From: Chloroflexota bacterium
GTDB lineage: Bacteria; Chloroflexota; Limnocylindria; Limnocylindrales; Limnocylindraceae
Direction: 5' to 3'
Length of the DNA: 5,324 nucleotides
Assembly: GCA_009692905.1 (NCBI GenBank)
Contig: SHYI01000068.1
Span: 1 to 5,324 of the forward strand
The translations under genes and the position numbers were made by a program. The notes below the pieces were generated by a model. It did not search any database and was not told the origin of the DNA. It was given only the letters and a program-made list of their open reading frames with translations. Below are positions 1 to 5,324 of this stretch, piece after piece. The first letter of the stretch is position 1, and each line of letters starts with the position of its first letter.

Positions 1-254
1 TGCGCCTCACGGATGGCGCGAGGGCCAAAGCGTGTGCCGGGACGATGTGTGACCGCATCATCAAACGGTGCGCCGATGATGGCGATGTCGGCCTTGCGAC
101 GACGGATCTCAGCCACATCCTCAACCCACGGGAGTTGAGCGAAGCTGACTGGCCCAACATAGGAGGGGCGATCGAGTGGGTCGCGCTGCTCGGGGGTGCC
201 GTTCCAGCCGAGCGCGGCGAGGGAGGCGGCGAAGGGTGGGGTATTCGGGCTCAT
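1..254 (-). CDS. Agmatinase/arginase-family ureohydrolase, N-terminal fragment (cut by window edge)
   Basis: This is the first 84 codons of a metal-dependent ureohydrolase; the rest lies beyond position 1. Read on the minus strand it begins MSPNTPPFAASLAALGW. It then has a segment SFAQLPWVEDVAEIRRRKAD, a beta strand IAIIGAPFDDAV, and the signature RPGTRFGPRAIREA at about residues 70-83. The pattern GxPxD...RPGxRxGPxxIR is typical of the N-terminus of agmatinases and guanidinobutyrases (SpeB-like), which hydrolyse guanidino compounds to urea and an amine. The manganese-binding His/Asp motifs lie downstream, outside the window, so the substrate cannot be told. Start choice: ATG at 254 has a weak GGTG about 7 nt upstream. 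An in-frame ATG at 266 and GTG at 263 are also possible, and a TAG at 269-267 closes the frame. The gene is codirectional with the upstream operon but separated by about 95 nt, so it may have its own promoter. It could instead be another ureohydrolase such as formimidoylglutamase. Confidence 0.85.
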   Translation of the reverse strand, partial: MSPNTPPFAASLAALGWNGTPEQRDPLDRPSYVGPVSFAQLPWVEDVAEIRRRKADIAIIGAPFDDAVTHRPGTRFGPRAIREA

Positions 255-349
255 ATTAGTCACCATCTATCTCAGATGCGCCGCCGGTGCGAGCCGACGT
301 CCAGCAGGGCGCGTGGCAATCCTACACCCCTCCAGGGGCGATTTGAGGC

Positions 350-862
350 CTAGACCGAGTCGATCTCACTCCGTGAGATTGCCGCCTCAGCCACGACCAC
401 AAGGACGGTCGCGATCAGCAAACCTGTCGGCCCACCGAGGCCAATAATGCGCAGGGCGAGGTAGCCACCGATCAGGGCCCCCGCGAACAACCCACGCCGC
501 ACGCACCGCCGTCGGCGTACCCGCCAGGCACCCGGATGCCCCTGAAAGGAGCGCAGCAGAAGGAGCGCCGTGAGCCCGAGCGTCACGGTGAGAGCCAGCG
601 CACCCGCAACGGCGAGGGCGCGGGTCTGCTCGTCAACGGGATCAACCGTGAGCGCTCCGCCAATAGTGACCAGCGCCGCAATCAGCGCACCTAGGCCGAG
701 GAGGCGGATGAGCCGCTGATCTCCGGCGGGGATGCGTGGTGGTGTGGGAGCCGCGGCGGCGGTGCGCAACACCTTCCCTGCGAACGGTGTGGTCGGCTGT
801 TGATCGAGCGGCAGCTCAAGCTGCTCAGCAGCGCTGCGGCGCTCTCCATCACGAAGCGTCAT
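350..862 (-). CDS. Four-helix membrane protein of unknown function, third gene of the helicase operon
   Basis: I do not recognise a family for this 170-residue protein. The first 50 residues are polar and rich in Pro, Ala and Gln, and probably cytoplasmic. Four hydrophobic segments follow at about 51-73, 82-104, 124-142 and 144-162. The loop between helices 2 and 3 is strongly basic (RVRRRRCVRR, 114-123). By the positive-inside rule this puts that loop and both termini in the cytoplasm. No catalytic motif is visible. The start ATG (862-860) overlaps the helicase stop in an ATGA tetranucleotide, and no good Shine-Dalgarno sequence precedes it, so translation is probably coupled to the helicase. 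The stop is TAG at 352-350. That the reading frame stays open directly after a conserved gene supports it being real. Whether it works with the helicase or is merely co-transcribed is unknown. Confidence 0.75.
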   Translation of the reverse strand: MTLRDGERRSAAEQLELPLDQQPTTPFAGKVLRTAAAAPTPPRIPAGDQRLIRLLGLGALIAALVTIGGALTVDPVDEQTRALAVAGALALTVTLGLTALLLLRSFQGHPGAWRVRRRRCVRRGLFAGALIGGYLALRIIGLGGPTGLLIATVLVVVAEAAISRSEIDSV

Positions 863-3800
863 GCCGGCCGCCCAGCTGGAGCTTTCGACGCTGGGCAGAG
901 CTCACGGTACGAGCAGTAGGTGCAGGTCATCAACTCTGGCTTTGGATCCATGACGCCAGCGAGAATCCCCTCCGCTGCAACCACGATCAGTTCGCGCGCC
1001 TTCACGATGCGCTTCGGCTCTACCGGCACGGTGGCAACCCGACCGGTGTCGAGGAAGCGCAGGCTCACCTCGTCAGGGAGGCGTCCCGTTACAGCGCGCC
1101 AGGCCAGCGCGTAGAGCTGCAGCTGCAGTGACTCTTTCGCCCGCTTACGGCTCGCATCGTCATCATCGCGTCCGCCCGTCTTGTAGTCGCTGACCACCAC
1201 CCACTCATCGTCACCGAGCGGCAGGGTTGGGCGCACAACGTCACCCGGCACATCAATGGTCGGAATCGGCGCGCTGCGACCCTCGGGTGGGAGCGCCTGC
1301 ACATCCACGCGATCCCAACGGCCGCGAATCTTATGCCCACCAAGTTCAAACGAGAAGTCTTTCTCAACGTAGGCCGGCGCGTGGCCTGTTGCGATCTCCT
1401 CACTGCGGAATCGTGCGATCGCCTCCTGCGCCGCCGTATGGCGAGCCTCTTCGTGGCTGCGCGAAAGGAAGCCGGCACTCTGCCAACTGCGCTCAAGGGC
1501 GGCATAAAGCTCGTCGAGTTGCGGCGGTGAGCCCAGCATCTGCCCACGATGGAATTCAGCGACGGCGGCGTGCATGGCCGCACCGTACGTTGCCGAGTGA
1601 TGCGGCGGCAGTGGAATGCGGAGGCGCTGCTGGTAGTGATAGCGCAGCGGGCATGCAATGAAGGCCTCAATCGCCGTGAAGCTCAACGTGAGTGGCGCGC
1701 TCTCCCCCGCTCCAGGCTCACGCACGGGGAGAACCGGAAGTGGCGGAGCGACAATCGCGAGCCCATCAATCTTGGAGGCTGGCTCACCTGTGAGTGGGAA
1801 CTCTTCAAGCTGCTCGCGGCTGAGGTCAAGCGCCTCGGCAACAAATCGGCTGACCTTGCGCGGTCGCACACCGCCACTGCTCCGCTCTGCAGCAGTGAGC
1901 GCTAAGCGTTCGCATGCCCTGGTGAGTGCGACATAGGCGAGGCGTCGCTCCTCGCGCAACGCCTCTTCATCCGCCTCTGTTGGCCCATCTGGGGCACGAG
2001 GATCACGGGGCACCACATCGTTGGAGCCGCCAAGCTCTGCCGCGAGCGCGAGGCGCGGCGGTCGACCTTTGGCCGGGAAGCGCCCCTCCACAAGATTCGC
2101 AGCAAAGACGACGGGGAACTCCAGCCCCTTCGCCTGGTGGATGGTGAGGAGGGCAACGGCATCAAGGTCGGGATCGACATCGGCGGCCGACGGATCGTCC
2201 CCCGCCTCACCGAGCTCCTCGAGGTAGCGCACCAGGAATGGAGCGCGGTCGAGCTCCAGGAGTCGGCTGCGGGAGCGCACCACATCGAAGAGGCGTCCAA
2301 TGTTGCGAATGCGCTCGTCAGATTCTGGCGTTGCTTCACGCGTGAGTTCAGCAAGCAGCCCTGATTCACGCAGCCAGCGGTAGAGCACCTCGCCGCTTGT
2401 GCGCTCCACGCTCTCTTGCACCACGCCAGCGAGGCGTTCCAGGAGTCGCTCCGTGGCCTCATGCCCCGCCCCAACCGTTGTGAGGCTCTCCCGCAGCGAG
2501 GCGTGGTCGCGGCGCGACTTGCCAACGGCGGCGGCCAGAATCGTGGGCGGCACCTTGAAGCGCGACTCAGCAGCGATGAGGAAGAGTGGTGCTGCAGCGT
2601 CTGGGTCGGCCGCATGGCGCAGCCCCGCCAAGAGGAGGCGCACCTCGGGGCGATCGTAGAGGCCGGCAGCGCCGCTCGAGCGCCAGGGAATCCCGAGCAT
2701 GTTGAGGCTGCGTCCAACCTCCACGCTGTCGACGTTCGCGCGCACGAGCACCGCGTGATCTCGCGCCCGTCGCCCACCCGCGATGGAGTCGCGGATCTCC
2801 GCGGCAATCCAATCGGCCTCGTTCGCCGTCGTGCGGAATCTACGGAATGTCACTGGGGGTGCATCGCCGGGCATCCCCTCTGGGGTGAGCTCCTTTGAGA
2901 TGCCGAGGCGAACCTCGAGCCGATGCGGATCATTAAAGCGAATGAGCCGTCGAGCGGCGGTGAGCACGGAGCCTGTGCTGCGGTAGTTCTTCGTCAAGAC
3001 CACCTTGCTGGCGTCGGGGTACCGCTCGGTAAAGTTCAGGATGTTGCTGATCGCTGCCCCACGGAAGCGATAGATCGACTGGTCGTCATCACCGACAACG
3101 GTGAGATTGCGCCGCCCATCCGAGAGAAGATCCACGAGCGCCCCCTGCAGGCGGTTCGTATCTTGGTATTCGTCGACCAGGATCCAGCGGTGCTGCTCCC
3201 GGGCTCGTGCGGCAACAAGGGGGTCGTCGCGCAGCAGCTCATAGGCGCGCAACACCTGGTCCCCGAAATCAAGGAGGCCACGCTCGTTCAGGATCGTGCG
3301 ATAGGTGCGCAGCGCCGCGCTCAGCTCCCCATGCTCGGTGGCGAGGAGGTCCACCGCATCGGCATACGAGGCAAGCTTCCGCTGGAGTTCAAGGTCGGCG
3401 GTTGAGGTGGCGGCGCTTCGTGCTTCGCCAGCCCGCTCCTGAAGATCTGCAGCAAACTTCTGAATCTCATCGGGACCGAGGGCCTCATCTTTGGCACGCG
3501 AGAAGTAGCCGGCGATGTCGCTGAGGAATCGCGTCGGATCTCCGAGCGGCAAGAATCGCTTGAGGCCGAGTTCAAAGAGGTGCTCACGAAGCAGGAGCAC
3601 CACCTCGGCGCGCCCAAGAACACGCAACTCGCCGGAGAGGCCGAGCCGATGTGCATTGGCGCGGAGTAGTTCATCGCCCCAGGCGTGGAAGGTTTTGATT
3701 GGGGTTGTGGCGTAGCCGTAGGGAACGAGGCGGTCGACGCGCCCCTGCATCTCCTCCGCCGCACGCTCCGTAAAGGTGAGTGCCAAGATCTCTTCTGGCT

Positions 3801-4053
3801 CGGCGCGCTTCTCGGCGATGAGCCAGGCCACGCGACGCGTGATGACCTGGGTCTTCCCTGTGCCCGCACCAGCGACGACGAGGAGCGGACCCTCGCCGTG
3901 CGTCACGGCGGCGTACTGCTCGTCGTTTAAATCATCAACAAGGTGGGCGATCGTTGGCGTTGGTGCCGTAGGGCGTTTCGGCGTAATCCCTGACCAGACT
4001 GGAAGTTGTGATCCCCCTTCGCGCTCGCCCGCACCCGAGGCGCGCGACGTCAC
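859..4053 (-). CDS. UvrD/PcrA-like superfamily 1 DNA helicase fused to a RecB-type Fe-S PD-(D/E)XK nuclease
   Basis: This 1064-residue protein is a predicted ATP-driven 3'-5' DNA translocase with a C-terminal nuclease, probably acting in DNA end resection and repair. Helicase motifs appear in order: Q motif LNDEQYAAV (42-50); Walker A AGAGTGKT (61-68, Lys67); motif Ia LTFTERAAEEM (92-102); Walker B VDEYQDTN (293-300); motif III GDDDQSIYRFRG (321-332); motif IV LTKNYRST (353-360); motif V TIHQAKGLEF (637-646); motif VI YVALTRA (707-713, Arg712). The nuclease domain runs from about 788 to 1055 and has His828, Asp914, Asp956 and Lys958 (SDYKTG) and QLQLYA (977-982), so the active site looks intact. 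Cys801 with Cys1044, Cys1047 and Cys1053 matches the four-cysteine iron-sulfur staple of AddB-type nucleases. The architecture resembles a subunit of actinobacterial AdnAB. The GTG start overlaps the upstream stop (GTGA) and has no clear Shine-Dalgarno sequence; the first 35 or so residues precede any conserved motif. The UvrD-plus-nuclease assignment is firm, the AdnAB comparison is inference. Confidence 0.95.
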   Translation of the reverse strand: MTSRASGAGEREGGSQLPVWSGITPKRPTAPTPTIAHLVDDLNDEQYAAVTHGEGPLLVVAGAGTGKTQVITRRVAWLIAEKRAEPEEILALTFTERAAEEMQGRVDRLVPYGYATTPIKTFHAWGDELLRANAHRLGLSGELRVLGRAEVVLLLREHLFELGLKRFLPLGDPTRFLSDIAGYFSRAKDEALGPDEIQKFAADLQERAGEARSAATSTADLELQRKLASYADAVDLLATEHGELSAALRTYRTILNERGLLDFGDQVLRAYELLRDDPLVAARAREQHRWILVDEYQDTNRLQGALVDLLSDGRRNLTVVGDDDQSIYRFRGAAISNILNFTERYPDASKVVLTKNYRSTGSVLTAARRLIRFNDPHRLEVRLGISKELTPEGMPGDAPPVTFRRFRTTANEADWIAAEIRDSIAGGRRARDHAVLVRANVDSVEVGRSLNMLGIPWRSSGAAGLYDRPEVRLLLAGLRHAADPDAAAPLFLIAAESRFKVPPTILAAAVGKSRRDHASLRESLTTVGAGHEATERLLERLAGVVQESVERTSGEVLYRWLRESGLLAELTREATPESDERIRNIGRLFDVVRSRSRLLELDRAPFLVRYLEELGEAGDDPSAADVDPDLDAVALLTIHQAKGLEFPVVFAANLVEGRFPAKGRPPRLALAAELGGSNDVVPRDPRAPDGPTEADEEALREERRLAYVALTRACERLALTAAERSSGGVRPRKVSRFVAEALDLSREQLEEFPLTGEPASKIDGLAIVAPPLPVLPVREPGAGESAPLTLSFTAIEAFIACPLRYHYQQRLRIPLPPHHSATYGAAMHAAVAEFHRGQMLGSPPQLDELYAALERSWQSAGFLSRSHEEARHTAAQEAIARFRSEEIATGHAPAYVEKDFSFELGGHKIRGRWDRVDVQALPPEGRSAPIPTIDVPGDVVRPTLPLGDDEWVVVSDYKTGGRDDDDASRKRAKESLQLQLYALAWRAVTGRLPDEVSLRFLDTGRVATVPVEPKRIVKARELIVVAAEGILAGVMDPKPELMTCTYCSYRELCPASKAPAGRPA

Positions 4054-4553
4054 CGTTGTGGAGCGCTGTAGGCGGGCTGTGCCAAGGCGGCAGCGATTGC
4101 CGCTGACTCTTCAGCGCCAAGGGTCCCCTCGCCCCGACCCTCAATGACGCGCTTCACATAGATGCGTGTGCCGACTCGAGCATGCAGCGCGGTGATCACG
4201 ACGCCACTCCCCACCGCATCAAGCAGCGCCAGCGCAGAGCTTTGGCCGCCGCCGACATCTTCGAAGGCCTGGAACTGGATGAGGCCCATACGACTCATTG
4301 CGCCAGGAGCGGCCGCCTCAAGGGCGGTGAGTCGCGTCCCCGCCACCTGCGACGAGACCCCCTGCTCGGCAACCCGCTCAAGCACCTGGGCGAATCGCTG
4401 CTCGGCGGTGAGTGCCTCATTCCCAGAGACCAGCGCCGCGTAGTCGGCGCGGAGACGGCGTAGGTTACGGATTGAGATCAGGGCGACGAGGAGCGCGAGC
4501 AGGGCAACGAGCACCCCGGCGACGCCGATTGCAAGGAGCACTTGGCTATCCAC
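4050..4553 (-). CDS. DUF4446 family membrane-anchored protein, first gene of the operon
   Basis: This is a 167-residue protein with one N-terminal transmembrane helix (about 5-27), followed by a basic stretch (RNLRRLR, 29-35) that suggests the rest is cytoplasmic. A helical, probably coiled-coil linker (about 35-80) leads to a C-terminal domain. There, GLIQFQAFEDVGGGQSSALA, ALLDAVGSGVVITALHAR and TRIYVKRV match the pattern of DUF4446, whose usual core is close to FxDxGGDQSFxLALLD...GVVLTSLHSR...RVYAK. No biochemical function is established for this family to my knowledge. Here the usual GGDQSF core reads GGGQSS. The start is GTG at 4553-4551. An in-frame TAG at 4565-4563 rules out a longer form, although GTG at 4541 is a possible alternative. 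The gene ends in a GTGA overlap with the helicase gene, implying coupling. Residue-level family recognition was by eye, not by profile search. Confidence 0.85.
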   Translation of the reverse strand: MDSQVLLAIGVAGVLVALLALLVALISIRNLRRLRADYAALVSGNEALTAEQRFAQVLERVAEQGVSSQVAGTRLTALEAAAPGAMSRMGLIQFQAFEDVGGGQSSALALLDAVGSGVVITALHARVGTRIYVKRVIEGRGEGTLGAEESAAIAAALAQPAYSAPQR

Positions 4554-4559
4554 GGCTGC

Positions 4560-4587
4560 ATCCTATCAGCCCTCGCCGCCCCCTCAA
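4560..4587 (-). promoter_or_regulatory. Candidate extended -10 promoter for the DUF4446-helicase-membrane protein operon
   Basis: On the minus strand, TTGAGG (4587-4582; 4 of 6 matches to TTGACA) lies 16 nt before TAGGAT (4565-4560; 4 of 6 matches to TATAAT), and an extended -10 TGA stands directly before TAGGAT. Only 6 nt separate the -10 from the GTG at 4553, so a start point at the usual distance would fall on the start codon and give a leaderless mRNA. The AGGA inside the same hexamer could instead be a Shine-Dalgarno sequence 7 nt from GTG, in which case the true promoter lies further upstream. Confidence 0.45.
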
Positions 4588-4599
4588 CCTGGGTCAGGT
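4587..4599. promoter_or_regulatory. 13-bp dyad in the divergent intergenic region, candidate operator
   Basis: ACCTG-GGT-CAGGT is a perfect 5-3-5 inverted repeat. Its left end touches the candidate -35 of the minus-strand operon (4587-4582). Its right end touches TATCCT (4599-4604), a TAnnnT hexamer that could be the -10 of the plus-strand gene, with a start point near 4611; no convincing -35 for that hexamer is visible. A protein bound here could control both directions. A short dyad like this can occur by chance in GC-rich DNA, and I recognise no specific regulator. Confidence 0.3.
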
Positions 4600-4620
4600 A
4601 TCCTCTGGCAACAATCCTGT

Positions 4621-4627
4621 AAGGAGG
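4621..4627 (+). promoter_or_regulatory. Strong Shine-Dalgarno site of the small plus-strand gene
   Basis: AAGGAGG lies 4 nt before the ATG at 4632 and is followed by AG, so GGAG can also be read slightly closer to the start. It is the best ribosome binding site in the window. It fixes the start of the 111-codon gene and argues strongly that this gene is translated, in contrast to the weak or absent sites in front of the minus-strand genes. Confidence 0.85.
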
Positions 4628-4631
4628 AGTC

Positions 4632-4967
4632 ATGGCTAAACGAGAGAAGCGCTTCCGCCCCGACCAGCGCCCGAAGCTGAAGTCGCATGCCGACGCGCCC
4701 AAGCGTGGTCTCACCCCCGCCGAGGAGGCCGCTGCGGCCGCCTATGAGGCGACGCTCGTCGCCCCGAAGAGCACCATCATTACGGGCACCTCTGCACCAA
4801 TTGGTAGCCGGGTCGCATCGACACAGCGACTCACCGCCGAGATCGCCGCAGAGATGCCCGTCGTGCAACGAGACCTTCGCCGCATCTTGCTGACGTACGG
4901 CGCGATGCTCGTACTGCTTGCTGCAATCTGGTTCGTCGCGACCACAACCGGCTTCGTCGCCGCCTAG
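4632..4967 (+). CDS. Small protein with basic N-terminus and single C-terminal membrane helix, unknown function
   Basis: I do not recognise a family for this 111-residue protein. Residues 1-26 are highly basic and probably disordered (MAKREKRFRPDQRPKLKSHA, then DAPKRG). Residues 29-43 form an Ala/Glu-rich stretch likely to be helical, 44-60 a Ser/Thr-rich linker, and 66-84 an amphipathic segment ending in RDLRR. One hydrophobic helix follows (about 86-108, LLTYGAMLVLLAAIWFVA), leaving almost no tail. With basic residues before the helix, the N-terminal part should be cytoplasmic, making this a tail-anchored protein. It is the only plus-strand gene here. It diverges from the DUF4446 operon (78 nt between start codons) and converges on recO (24 nt between stop codons). 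The strong ribosome binding site and the absence of a better overlapping frame support it. The N-terminus could bind nucleic acid or ribosomes, but nothing specific shows this. Confidence 0.8.
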   Translation: MAKREKRFRPDQRPKLKSHADAPKRGLTPAEEAAAAAYEATLVAPKSTIITGTSAPIGSRVASTQRLTAEIAAEMPVVQRDLRRILLTYGAMLVLLAAIWFVATTTGFVAA

Positions 4968-4991
4968 TTCGGAGCCGCAACCCTCCGCCGC

Positions 4992-5324
4992 TTACGGTGC
5001 CAACACCTCGTCCATGAAGCTGCGACTCTTCGGCTCAGTGCCGAAGAGGAGATGCACAGCAACGCGCAGCGCCCAGCTCACCTCTCGTTGGGGAGCGGGA
5101 GGCAGCGTGAGCGAAACCAGCTCCTCTGGCGCAAAGCGGCGCAGTGCTCGCATCAGTCGTAACGCATCACTGGAGAACGCTCCCCCAAGTGCATGCGATG
5201 CACAGCGAATGCCCGCACCCTCCTCATCCCAGCGGAGGGCCTCGCCCGCAACGGGCGCCCGCCCGCACTCAAGGCAGACGTCGAGCTCTGGGCCCTGCCC
5301 AGAGGCGTCAAGGAGTGCCAGCTC
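4992..5324 (-). CDS. recO: DNA repair protein RecO, C-terminal fragment (cut by window edge)
   Basis: The last 110 codons of RecO are present; the N-terminal OB-fold lies beyond position 5324. RecO binds single-stranded DNA and SSB and, with RecR, loads RecA in the RecF recombination pathway. Visible signatures are LLDASGQGPELDVCLECG, corresponding to the RecO zinc-finger opening (Cys17 and Cys20 of the fragment), GAGIRCASH, corresponding to the second metal-ligand pair, a helical domain, and the C-terminal KSRSFMDEVLAP, which matches the conserved KSxxFLxxxL tail. The second pair reads Cys41-x2-His44 where zinc-finger RecO proteins usually have Cys-x2-Cys. The stop TAA is at 4994-4992. The gene is upstream of the helicase operon on the same strand, but the opposing small gene lies between them, so they are unlikely to form one simple operon. 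Confidence 0.92.
   Translation of the reverse strand, partial: ELALLDASGQGPELDVCLECGRAPVAGEALRWDEEGAGIRCASHALGGAFSSDALRLMRALRRFAPEELVSLTLPPAPQREVSWALRVAVHLLFGTEPKSRSFMDEVLAP
5026..5048. other. Perfect 9-bp stem-loop inside the recO 3' end, possible convergent transcript hairpin
   Basis: CTCTTCGGC (5026-5034) and GCCGAAGAG (5040-5048) are exact reverse complements around a 5-nt loop, TCAGT. The hairpin lies 58 nt past the stop of the small plus-strand gene and within the recO codons for LFGTEPKS. No T-tract follows on either strand, so it is not a canonical intrinsic terminator. It could slow polymerase or protect the 3' end of the plus-strand mRNA, or it could be a chance result of codon choice. 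Confidence 0.4.

Noticed and set aside
319..324. TAGGAT on the minus strand as a -10 for the agmatinase-family gene
   Set aside because: It matches the hexamer used upstream of the DUF4446 gene, but no acceptable -35 lies 16-18 nt upstream and there is no extended TGn at the right spacing.
325..340. CCCC-TCCA-GGGG hairpin after the four-helix protein gene as a terminator
   Set aside because: The stem is only 4 bp, or 6 with a G-U pair on the minus-strand RNA, and no T-run follows on the minus strand. It is too weak to call a terminator.
45..353. Plus-strand 102-codon open frame at the left edge
   Set aside because: The minus strand over 1-254 encodes a clear ureohydrolase signature, so this frame is its antisense shadow.
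736..1131. Plus-strand 131-codon open frame antisense to the operon junction
   Set aside because: It is antisense to the membrane protein start and the nuclease domain, with no ribosome binding site and no recognisable domain.
1902..2807. Long 301-codon minus-strand open frame inside the helicase gene
   Set aside because: It lies in another frame of the same strand within well-conserved helicase codons. Its translation is Arg/Ser/Pro-rich low-complexity sequence typical of a shifted high-GC frame.
2416..2898. Plus-strand 160-codon open frames (also 2923-3405) antisense to the helicase
   Set aside because: Long antisense frames are expected opposite high-GC genes; neither shows a motif or a start signal.
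1..5324. Mobile elements, CRISPR arrays, toxin-antitoxin or phage defence genes
   Set aside because: I saw no direct repeat array, transposase or terminal inverted repeats. The helicase-nuclease resembles some defence effectors, but its neighbours (DUF4446, RecO, ureohydrolase) point to housekeeping repair.

Overview
The window looks like ordinary bacterial chromosome with high GC content (about 58-70% in the lines I counted by hand). It is densely packed and some genes start with GTG. DUF4446, a zinc-finger-type RecO and a one-polypeptide UvrD helicase/RecB-type nuclease together suggest a Gram-positive-like or Chloroflexota/Actinomycetota-type lineage, possibly an uncultivated Chloroflexota. 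This is inference from gene style, and the sequence alone cannot settle the taxonomy. I see no rRNA, tRNA, insertion sequence, phage gene or CRISPR array.

Layout from left to right. Positions 1-254 (minus) hold the first 84 codons of an agmatinase/arginase-family ureohydrolase, cut by the window edge. Positions 350-4553 (minus) hold a tight three-gene unit, read from right to left: a membrane-anchored DUF4446 protein, a 1064-residue UvrD-like helicase fused to an iron-sulfur PD-(D/E)XK nuclease, and a four-helix membrane protein of unknown function. Both junctions are 4-nt stop/start overlaps (GTGA, then ATGA), so the three genes are probably co-transcribed and translationally coupled. Positions 4554-4631 form a compact divergent control region. 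It holds an extended -10 promoter for the minus-strand unit, a 13-bp dyad, and a strong ribosome binding site for the plus-strand gene. Positions 4632-4967 (plus) encode a 111-residue protein with a basic, probably disordered N-terminus and one C-terminal membrane helix. Positions 4992-5324 (minus) are the C-terminal 110 codons of recO, convergent with the small gene.

The theme is DNA double-strand-break and gap repair. RecO loads RecA in the RecF pathway. The helicase-nuclease has every motif expected of an AddAB/AdnAB-like end-resection enzyme. The two small membrane proteins co-translated with the helicase have no assigned role and are the least explained part of the window. I found no convincing evidence of a wholly new system. 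The best leads are the coupled operon, the possibly leaderless promoter with its adjacent dyad, the orphan tail-anchored protein, and the altered zinc ligand in RecO.
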